A stretch of DNA of 64,000 nt from Eutypella sp. D-1 (taxonomy: Eukaryota > Ascomycota > Sordariomycetes > Xylariales > Diatrypaceae). The translations under genes were made by a program, and so were the position numbers. The stretch covers positions 124,001-188,000 of the forward strand of contig JAJTTP010000027.1 in assembly GCA_023313575.1 (NCBI GenBank). Reading direction: 5' to 3'. Below the pieces are notes generated by a model. It was given only the letters and a program-made list of their open reading frames with translations. It ran no database searches and had not been told where the DNA came from. Position 1 is the first letter of the stretch; the number at the start of each line of letters is the position of its first letter. Below are positions 46,427 to 55,935 of the stretch, in pieces.

Positions 46427-47501
46427 TTAGGCACAGGAACAAGTCATCAAGCATGCCTCGTAGCCGGCAGCTGCGGTTAGCGTTCGATTCACTGAGCCGG
46501 AGCATGTGGTGTGATGTAGACACAGAGCTGCGCTTGTGGCATCTATGATGCGGCAACTATGCGATACGTGGCTGGAGTTTAGGTACGACACTGAGTCTCT
46601 TGTGAAAAGTAGTGTGGGTGTCGAGGCTGTAGAGTTCAAAAGCGTGGAGTTTAGTAGGGTCGTGTTCAACGATGTGTCGAGAAACGTCGAGTTCAAGAAT
46701 GTAGAGTTCAACAGTGTCGAGCTTAGCAGCGTCGAATTCAGCGTTGTGTTTAGAAACGTCGAGATCAGCAATGTCGAGTTCAGTGCTGTTGCATTTAGGA
46801 ACGCCGAGCTCACGAAGGTCGAGTTGAGCAGTACCGAATCAAGCAGCGTTGAATTGAGAAGGGTTGAATTGAGCACTGTTGAGTTCAATACTGTTGCATC
46901 CAGCAATGTTGAGTTCAGAAATGTCGAGTTTAGGGACGTCGAGTTCAGGGGAACTAAATCAATGAAGGTGGAATTGAGAGGAGTTGGGTGTGAGACTGTC
47001 TGATTGACTACCAGTCCATCTCTGCTAGTGAGGTGGTTTGTTGCGTTCAAGTCTTGATCCGCATCTTGTGTGGTATTGAAGGTCGACCTTTGTATGAGTA
47101 CTGACTGACTGTCGTCATCTGTGTCGTCTTCCGCATGGACGTGACCGAAACTGGTTGGGATTGCGTTGATAATTCCGCCACGGGCACACTGGCAGTATTT
47201 GGTGCACAGATCGTTCTCAGACCTAACAGTTCCATTACGGGTGCATTCACCATCGAAACCACATTGGACGAGGCCAAGGCTTAGTTCTCCCACGCAAGCG
47301 ATGGCCCAAGTGGCACCCATAGCGGTCTGATGCTCCTTGACAACGAGGAAGGAATCAGACATTGAAGCTGCTGGGGTGCGCTTCAGGGGAACGGCGAGCG
47401 CCGACGCCAGGAGCACGGCGAGAGATGCAAGCGTCTGTACAATAGATACGTATTAGAACTGAACGCTACCACGGTAATACAAGTCGAAGACGAACCTTCA
47501 T
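46427..47501 (-). CDS. Secreted protein: two six-Cys modules flanking LNST pentad repeats
   Basis: Exons are 47501-47496 (only ATG AAG) and 47434-46427; the 61-base intron has donor GTTCGT, a CTAAT branch and acceptor ACAG. The product is 337 residues. The join gives MKTLASLAVLLASALAVPL, a signal peptide that the second exon alone lacks. Module 1 (Cys 49-85) has the spacing C-x10-C-x5-C-x12-C-x3-C-x-C. Module 2 (Cys 296-336) is C-x10-C-x5-C-x16-C-x3-C-x-C and ends the protein (CLMTCSCA). Between them, residues about 155-271 repeat a pentad LNST[L/F/V], with 17 N-x-S/T sequons, so the linker could be densely N-glycosylated. I do not recognise the family. Secretion and Cys-rich ends suggest a cell-wall or interface protein. 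Confidence 0.75.
46628..46978 (-). repeat. 15-base coding repeat array (LNSTx pentads)
   Basis: About 23 imperfect 15-base units lie inside the six-Cys protein gene, each encoding L-[N/D/S]-[S/A/T]-[T/S]-hydrophobic. The pentad register slips by one residue at two places. The units have diverged in DNA sequence while keeping the amino acid pattern. Confidence 0.85.
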
Positions 47502-48521
47502 CTTGGTTGATAGTGGCAAACAAATGAGATAATAGCTAGATAAGTCGGTGGGATTGGGTTGTTGGGTATGTGGGCAAACGAATGTTTTGACGAAAAGCCG
47601 CGAGGTAGTAGGTAAAATTACTAGCGAGATCTCCGAATCCTGAAGGATATACTGCTGGGATCAAAGGTAACGGTGGTTTGCAGCCTAGGCAGGAATTATA
47701 ATAAAATTTCTGATGATATTCGAGATCGTGGGTATTGTGATAAACAGAGAAGAAGAAGAAGAAGAAGAAGAAGAAGGGGAGAGAATTCCATGGTTGGGTT
47801 GGGGGTTTCTGATATCTTCCTAGGCTGGCTCAGTCACCGTCAACATGAGAAGCTGCTCCTCTATTCTCAATCGATATACACAAACGTCATGATGAAGTAC
47901 AGGCTCGAGAAGAGTCCTGATAACGATGCGCACTTTCCCAGCAATATGCTTCAGAGTTGGATTCCCTGCACGGGTTGCACTTGCTATCATTTAACTACAT
48001 ATCTTGTAAGTACCTAGGTAGGTAGGGGCAATATCCCATCCGGAGATAAAGTCCTGCTTTCTTATTCGCCCAATTCACACAGATAGTCTCGTAACCTTCC
48101 TCCTGAAGTCATAGGAGTCAGGACTACTTAACCTTGATATCATCACCTTGGAAGATGCCATTGTCACCTTGAAAACTGTAGATGCCTCACTATTGTAACA
48201 GAAGTAGCGGCGTACTTATGCTTTGGGGACTTTATCAGTAAATCGTTTCTTTTTTTTTGGGGGGGGGGGGGGTAAACTAATCCTTCGTTGAAGATATGGA
48301 AGAGCCTTGACTGTTATCAAGTCTTGTTTTTCATCTATTTGGATTGACCAACCACGGATATGAACTTGCCCCTGGGGAAGGGGGGAAAACATTCTGATAA
48401 TTTGGTCTGCGCTAATAACACATCTCACATCTTACATTCATGCCCACGTCTATTCTTTGTAGCAATATTATTATGCAGAAACGCCACGCGCCAGTCACTT
48501 CCTTCATTCACTCGTCATTCC
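47502..48521. other. Intergenic
   Basis: Promoter of the six-Cys protein gene and 3' flank of the MFS gene. It contains the GAA microsatellite, and a T/G homopolymer tract near 48249-48274 (eight T or more, then about fourteen G). No gene is seen. Confidence 0.6.
47750..47776. repeat. AGA/GAA trinucleotide microsatellite
   Basis: About nine AGA units in purine-only DNA. Confidence 0.9.
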
Positions 48522-50845
48522 CTAGACCACACGCCGTTCCCCGCCGGTCCGCTCCGCATTCGAGAGCAAACCCTCATCTTCAGAGTCTGGGCTTGCATCC
48601 CCTGCATCATCTTCGTCAATTCGCTCGCTGTTTTCTGGTGGCAGACGCGCCATGAACAGGACGATGAACCCAAGTACGGCGAATCCCTATTGCCTCTGTT
48701 AGTCCAGGAAAATCGGTGTGGTGCTTTTTATTAGCCTCGGGATGGGATTGCAGTTGGCTTGCTCACCGTGTTGCAGAAGAAAGTCAGGCTCGGGTGGCCA
48801 ATTTCCGAGAAGGCGGCGTATATCAGGCCGAAGAGTCCCTGCGTCAGTAGTGTGGCGGAGCTCTCTACGAGAGTGATTCCGCTCAGCGCGTCCCGCCGCG
48901 AGTGCGCTGGCGTCATTTCCGTCATGACGCCCTTGGCTGCGGGCGCCGACCCGGAGGCGAACGGAAGTAGGAAACCGGCTAATACGATATATGTTAGAGA
49001 TTATGCGGCTTTTTTTTTAAATAGAGGGTAATGCTTCACACAAAGCACGGAAGTAAACCTACCCAAGTAAACCTGCCACCCGTGGGACGAGAACCCCGCG
49101 AAGAACGTAACGAGCGAGTCCACCACGAGACTCCACCGCACAAAGAATAGGTCGAAGCCCGTCCCGGAGTCTTCCTCATCCACCTCAGGTGCCTGGACGG
49201 GCTCTTGCGGAACCTCCACTCCGCTCTCGGCTATGTCGAAGTCCTCGGGATGAGTTGGTATACCGTCACCATCTCCTTCGCGTCTGCTGTGCGCCTCGTG
49301 ACACGTGTGCGGTGTCCTGTTATACCACTCTCGCCCGGAAGTGATGATCTTGGGAAACATGAGGAGCAGAAACAAGCCGCGAATAAGAGAGTTGCCGAAC
49401 ATGAGATAGCCATTCTCCGTCGTGCGGAAGTTGAACTCCGAGGTGGCGTACATCTGTAGTAGAATAGGAGCATATCCGGATGCAAACTAAACAGGGTATC
49501 AATATTTACTTCACAAAAGGCATTTAGCAGATTGCAGGTGTATGACTTACAACACCAAGGAATATTCCCCACGCGAGGAACACCAACCCGTAATTCTTGA
49601 TTATTTGGCCTGATGCCAAGCGGTACCTGTGTGCCCTGATGATCTTCAGGGGTGCGAAGAAGGCTGCGACACCACTCGTTGGATGCTTCTGAGCCTCTAC
49701 ATTTCCCAGCGTCGACGTCGGGAGGAAGAGAGCCCCATAGACCGTCGACACAATATAGAGGAAGAAGGCAACTTCGAAGGGGCGCCTAATGTGAATGTCA
49801 CCGAGAACACCACCAACTACATGTCCGTTAATCGATGGAAAGGAGTAGTCAACATAGAGGGAGATTGCACTCACGGAGGTATCCGAAAGCCGTACCCAGC
49901 ATGATGGAACCCTGTAATCGACCAAAGACGGCAGTTCTGTCTCGCGCGGCGACCACCTCGCTTACTGCAGTGTTGAGGACGAGCTTATGTCAAACAATGA
50001 TTAGCATTCGCCCTAATTTGACAGGGTGCATGCCCTGGAAAGAGGGCAGTAGGCGTGACGACTCCAAAAGAACGTACCTGAAAGCCTCGGGGTCCACCAA
50101 CGACACCGATGGCCTGGCAGACCTGAAAGACGAGTTCGCCCGAGCGCCCTCCGATCGTAACACCTAAGATCTGCGTGCAGACACGCAGGCCGAGAAGAGA
50201 TGTCTGGGAGACGAAGGCCCACCGGGGACCCCAGAGTTTGATAAAGTAGCCGCAGACGAATAGGTTAAAGACGCCACTCAAACTCGTGGACATGCCCAGG
50301 ATACTGTACTGCGCGGCTGTACCCGCGCTGATCTCCGGACGGTTGCACCGACTGCCTCCGTAGTCGGGATCGCTAGCCCCGCCATCACTAAGCGCGTAGC
50401 CACCGAACAATAAAGCGGACGGATTACGACTATAGAAGATCTCGCATTCCATGAGGCGGAAGACGTACAGAATGCTAGGGCGCCAGGCGCGGTCCACGTC
50501 AGCAGGCAAAATATAAGCTTATCCGGGTCGATTGGCTTGATGCCAAGAACAGGCAACGGATACTTAATAAGTAAATCAAAGAAAAACTGAAACATACGGA
50601 ACTTGTGTGATACCAAGCGTAAACGCCATCAGAAATCCGGCGAGTAAGATGCGATTCGCGGGTCCGAACACGATGCTGGCTGCCGCTGTCTTGGCCGAAG
50701 CCACCGGCGTGCGGGCGGACTTTGGGGATGTGCCATTGCCGATCGGGTTTCCAAGCCCATTTCCATGGCCCTGGTCATTCCCGTTGGCATGCCCATGCCC
50801 AATGAGCGGGGTTCTTTCATCAGAGGCTCTTTCTTCAGCCGACAT
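48522..50845 (-). CDS. Major facilitator superfamily transporter
   Basis: Seven exons: 50845-50598, 50474-50078, 49983-49875, 49816-49551, 49486-49063, 48978-48767 and 48686-48522. Introns are 58-123 bases with consensus donors (GTATGT, GTACGT, GTGAGT, GTAAGT, GTAGGT, GTGAGC). All phases agree, giving 606 residues. The N-terminus is cytosolic and Gly/Asn/His-rich, with ERTPLIG; TM1 starts near RILLAGFLMAFTLGI. Transport-type segments follow, including LWGPRWAFVSQTSLLGLR, AVFGRLQGSIMLGTAFGYLL and GGILGD-like helices, a central acidic loop (VDEEDSGTG), and C-terminal helices FLLPFASGSAPAAKGV and GFAVLGFIVLFMARLP. It is a polytopic H+-coupled carrier by family. The substrate cannot be read from sequence. 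It diverges from a second MFS gene 1.4 kb away. Confidence 0.85.
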
Positions 50846-52222
50846 CGAGCCTTCAGTCTTTCAAATACCCAGATAGTTATGCGTCCTTCCTGTGGTTGGA
50901 ATTTGAGGACGAAGGAAAAGTTCTCAAGGAGGCATCGGTCTACGTAGTTTACGGCAGCGGTGGAGAGATGCCTCTAAAGAAGCCACCAAACCTGATTCCG
51001 CCGGCTCCGACCAATTAATGATTGTAAACGAAAGTTGCTACTCAAACAACAGATGTCACCGCGCCAAATCCGCCTAGTTTAATTAATGGGTGCAAGATTC
51101 TGCGAAGTTTCCCTTTCTCCGATGAAAGTGATGCGTCGCGATAGAAACGTAGAATACACTTTTTTTTTGGCATGTTTACTAAACGTTTTGATCCTTTCAT
51201 CGATCCGGCCGGACTTTAGTCACGTATTGTGGGGACGCCGGGTCCGACGATAGGAGTCGAAAGGGGGAGGGGGCCACCATAAGGCCATTGGCGGTGAAGG
51301 ATTGGCTACGACGGACGGTAGCTAGGTAGGTGGCTGGGAGAATGCCGATAAGTACGCTACTCTTGAAGGCAATCTTGATAGGGAACTGGCAAAGACATTG
51401 TTAAGGACTCCGCATCGTAGATTGGCATGCTTGACTAGGAAATGCTGGAAATCTCACTGTATTACGAAGGTATCCAGATATCAAGTTTACCCCGTAACAT
51501 TTTCTTCTCATGATAGACACGCGCTTGGACTCATTGCATTAAACGAAGGCAATTCGAACAATCTTTCAATACCAAGCTCTTAAATACGAGGAACCGAACA
51601 GGTCTTGTTAAAATGAGTAGCTTTTCAAGTAGTTGGTTATCGGGTATGGACGCCCTTGCATTAGGCTGGCTCGCATCAGGTGGTCAATTAGAGGGCACCT
51701 CCAATCACGGGCGCTGATAAGTGCCACCGGGATCCTAGGACGGGGGCAGCCCATTGGCACTCTACGGATGCAACTCTCGGGTACCGAAATCTTATAACCC
51801 GGCTTAGTGGTCAGCAAGGAGTTCCGAAGCCCGACGATTATCTTTGAAGTAGAGTTATAGGCACTATGACGACAGCACTTTTTTGTTCTAGGAAAAATGG
51901 TATTTATTATACACGGCGTCTTTTGCGATTCGCCTGTTCACAGGCATCATCTTGTTAAAGGGTAGATTGGTATATATCTAAGGCCGATAAAGTTCAGTCC
52001 AAGAAAGTAACGATTGCGAACACCCAGGGGTCATCTAGCGTGCGCCGTTGCCAAGCGAAATCGGACCTCCGCAATCCGCGCCGAAGATCGTGTGCTATGA
52101 ATGTCAATTGAGAAAAAAAAAAGAAAAAAAGAAAGAAAGAAAGGGACAGAACGACGGAGGCCAGGCTCGCCAACGGTCAATCAACTGAATCTCAACGGCA
52201 TCCTGTTCATTCGCTGTCCTGA
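50846..52222. other. Divergent region between two MFS genes
   Basis: 1.4 kb without recognisable coding sequence that must carry both promoters. A purine-rich run (GAAAAAAAAAAGAAAAAAAG) lies near 52111-52145, just before the second start. Confidence 0.6.
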
Positions 52223-53948
52223 ATGGCGGTGCCTGCGGACAAGAGCGTGCACGATGAGGAAAAACAACAGACGAGTCCCAATAGCGACGGAAGTATAGCC
52301 GCTAGCGAAACAAATGAAGTGCCCGAAGATGCTGTTGACACGAGATCACCAAAGACGGCCGGAAAAAGCTGGGTTGCGAGAGTGTCGGCGATCCACATCT
52401 GGGTCCCGAAGAGGTGCCGTTATAATCCAGACAATCCTCCCAGCTTCACGCTGGGAATGAACATTCTGCTGGCCTTCGTGAGAACATTCCTGCCTATAGT
52501 GCCTCTTTATGAACCGAAATATGGGACAAGACTAACACGGATATAAGGCCACGACGTTCACTGTCGCCAACCTATACTACCCGCAGCCGATTTTAAACAT
52601 CATAGCGGAGGAGTTCGGCGTCTCTTTCGAGCGCGCATCCAATGTCGCGGCCCTGTCACAGGCGGGTTACGCCGTGGGCTTAGCCTTCGTGTGTCCCATC
52701 GCCGACATGGTGCCAAGGAGGCCTTTCATCCTGTCTCTCATATTTATGACGGCCATAATTGTGAGCGCCCTCTCAGTTATGCGCGTACAGGATGAAGCTA
52801 ATACCAAATGCGCTCGCACAGTGGCTAGGACTCTGCCTCACGAATGACTTCAGGGTGTTCATCAGCCTTTCTTTCATCTGTGGTGTCGGGTATGTGATCA
52901 GGTCCCACACCTCAAAAATTGCCTTTAAGGTTAGAGTATGCTGAACCGATGTAGGACCGTGACGCCTCAGCTCATACTACCCCTGGTCGGTGACCTGGTG
53001 CCTCCCCACCGACGGGCGAGCGCATTAGCGATCGTAGGCTCCGGGCTGGCGCTGGGCGTTATGATCGCCCGCGTGCTGTCGGGTATCGTGGCGAACTACA
53101 CGTCGTGGAGGAACATATACTGGTTCGCGTTCGCGGCGCAGTGGGCGACGCTAGGGATCCTCTTCTTCACCCTGCCGGACTATCCAGCCAAGAATCGGGG
53201 GCTGAGGTACTTCCCGCTACTTTGGAGTATGGTGGTGCTCGTCTTCAAGGAAGCCCTACTTGCGCAGGCCTGTCTCATAGGCTTCATGATTAGCAGTGCC
53301 TGGCCCTCCTTCTGGACCACGCTCACCTTCCTTCTCGCCTCCCCGCCGTTTGAATTCTCCTCCCTCGAGATCGGCCTATTCGCTTTCATTGGCGTGGTCG
53401 TGATCATGCTCTCGCCCCTGTGGACCCGACTGATCACAGACAAATTTGCTCCGCTATTCTCCGTGATTCTCGGCCTCCTCGTCGACTTCGCTGGCATAAT
53501 CATAGGCACCTTCACCGGCACCTTCACGGTCGCGGGTCCCATAATCCAGGCCATCATGATGGACACGGGCGCCAACTTCGCCCAGACTGCCAACCGGAGT
53601 AACGTATACAATCTCGATCCCAAGGCGCGTAACAGGGTCAACACGGCGTACATGGTCTTTGTCTTCGCCGGGCAGCTGACGGGCACGGCCGTTGGCAACA
53701 GGCTGTACGCTGCTGGTGGCTGGGTTTGGAGCGGTGGTTGCAACATCGCCTTCATCGGCACCGCACTTATCATCGCGTTCGCTAGGGGTCCAAGGGAAAA
53801 GGGATGGGTGGGCTGGTCAGGTGGCTGGAGCGTAAGAAGGGTCGATGTACCCACCCAGGCAAAAACAGCACATGTGACTGAAGGAGGTGCGGCGGAAGCT
53901 TCCCGAAGCTCATTAAGACCACAGAGCCCGGTGAAGAGTGCTGGATAA
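52223..53948 (+). CDS. Major facilitator superfamily transporter, efflux-like
   Basis: Exons are 52223-52477, 52548-52760, 52822-52889 and 52955-53948; introns of 70, 61 and 65 bases (donors GTGAGA, GTGAGC, GTATGT; CTAAC/CTAAT/CTGAAC branches) give 509 residues. An 80-residue polar N-terminus precedes TM1 (NLYYPQPILNIIAEEFGVS). The cytosolic A-like motif is PIADMVPRRPFIL. TM4-5 read VTPQLILPLVGDLVPPHRRA and LAIVGSGLALGVMIARVLSG. The C-terminal half has GLLVDFAGIIIGTFTGTFTV and VFVFAGQLTGTAVGNRLYAA. The style resembles the bacterial-type drug/sugar efflux (DHA1-like) branch, not sugar porters. The C-terminal tail is polar. The substrate is unknown. The internal exons were not obvious from long frames but fit all phases. 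Confidence 0.83.
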
Positions 53949-55935
53949 TGAATGGAACGAGACTATTATGATGATGAATTATGCGTTATGATGAAAGAGA
54001 TAGATCTAAGTAAATATACACCCAATTTATTTAACTACCTCACAATCATCTGAGGCATTCGTAAAACGAAGAGCCCCATCCCTTATGGTTGCATGCGCAC
54101 CTGGAACCTTCGCCATAAGTCACCTTCATTGACCTCGAGCTCTAGCTGTGTCATGGGTGTAGAAAATTCAAACACGTCTGAGTAAAGACAAGACGATGGA
54201 CTAGTTGGATCCTTTCGACTGGGCATCCTTCTACAAAGTCGACTGGCAACGGACCACTTCTTGCTCTGCATCTAGTGTTTCATAGCGATCCAATACTCAT
54301 ACCCCTAGACCACGACTTACACCAGATCTGCACATGACAATTACAAGCTGCGGATACAATAACGTAAACTATTCGTTCAGTATTCAAAGTAGTATATACA
54401 TGGGGCTTCGGGGCAGGTTCCCTACACGTGAGAATCGGGTATGCGATGGTTTGCTGTCATGTCAGTTCAGTACGTTGCCGTTGGTCGGAACGTCTCGACA
54501 AGCCAGAATCGACGTCTTTACGGCTTGTTTGGAGGGGTAGAAAATCTCTTCAGGTTACATTCTCCAACCGATCCCGTCTTGTCGCTCCTCCAATCCAGAA
54601 CGGGAGCCAGCCTATACATATTAGGTAGAGACCAGAGCAATCTCAGGGCCCTTCATAGCGTATTGAGCAGGATAGCATGGCATAGGACGATTATACTTTA
54701 TCGCTTAGCCATTAGTATATCATTTTCATGATGATCGCGACGGGCTAGCCGCTTGCCAACATTGCATGTCTCAGGGAAGAAGAGACTATAAACTAAACAG
54801 CCCATTCATATCGCGAATGGATACGAGAGATGCATCATCGGGGATGAGCATGCCTACCCCTTGAGGAGTAAAAAGGGTAAAAATAAAAAGGATTCCAAAG
54901 GTTCCTGCATTTTAATTTACCGCATGCATAGCCCAGAGCAGCCGCTCGCAGCCCAAACTCGCCACGAGGGGTGTTCCTCCCGCGCCGGGCCGGCATCACT
55001 GGATACCGGGCTTACCTAGGTAGTTCAGAGGAATTTACTTAAACATATGTAGCTGGGGACGGGCTGGGACTTTAGATCTTAGTACCGAGCGTACGCCAAA
55101 GGTTGATCAGAGAAAACGCCCCCACAATATCCCCGCGGGCCCGACCGACTCTGGTTGGCGAGGAAGAACTTCGGGGACGCTATCGTGACGCTACTGGGAT
55201 AACTACGGGAAATGGGATGGTCGGCCCGCAAGACCGGGGTTCGATTTGAACCGGGTGTTGGGACAAGTCCCAGCCCAGCGCTCCCAGGCTCAACCATAGG
55301 GGCTACCCGATACCGTCTGCGATCCGCGATCTGCTGGCCGAGAGAGGGGAGCGGGGGGCAAAACCCAGGTGTGTGAAGAGGTGATGGGAGAAGTGGTCGC
55401 AAGTCCCGTGGGGTCAAGTCGGTCGGGGTACCCCTACCAAAGGCTTAGCTTAGGGGGGATACCACGACGGTAGGTGATGGACCAATCTACGGCTTCCGTC
55501 GGACGGGGCCAAGCTCCAGCGTGCCTGGTTTTAGCACCGCGGCCGGTCGGTCTACGGTACTACAGGAGGAGAAATGCGACAGGTTCGCGCTCTTACGAAT
55601 CATGCTACTGTGCTTCCATGATAGGTAAGTAGGTAGCCAGGTAAGCAAGTATGGCAGGTACATCCATCATCCATGTCATATCTGCGGACGGGGGCACTCG
55701 CGCCAGCCCCGTCATCGGGGTCATCCATCTATAAAGACCGGCAGCGAGCCTTTGAGACCTGGAGAGTGGTATTCCTTTTCCCATCTCTATTCTAGATTCC
55801 ATCTCATTCCCGATATTACTTGTAGTCTACGCATTAGTAGAAAAATATCACTGAGCCACTCCCTTCTGACACTTCAATCACCGCCCCCTCCCCCCCCTCC
55901 TTCCGCCCTGTCTTTGCCTTCCCTTCAGTTCCACG
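53949..55935. other. Intergenic upstream of the beta-glucosidase
   Basis: No gene is recognised. Frames at 54083-54731 and 55079-55417 have no domain. The 120 bases before 55936 are C-rich (CCCCCTCCCCCCCCTCC) and lie next to the GH3 start codon. Confidence 0.6.

Noticed and set aside
47673..48017. Plus-strand 114-residue frame with a poly-Arg run
   Set aside because: The Arg run is only the AGA microsatellite; nothing else is protein-like.
55230..55262. tRNA B-box-like sequence (GATTTGAAC on plus, GTTCAAATC on minus)
   Set aside because: There is no matching A-box or acceptor/anticodon arms, and the surrounding GGTTC/GAACC pairing does not form a T-arm.
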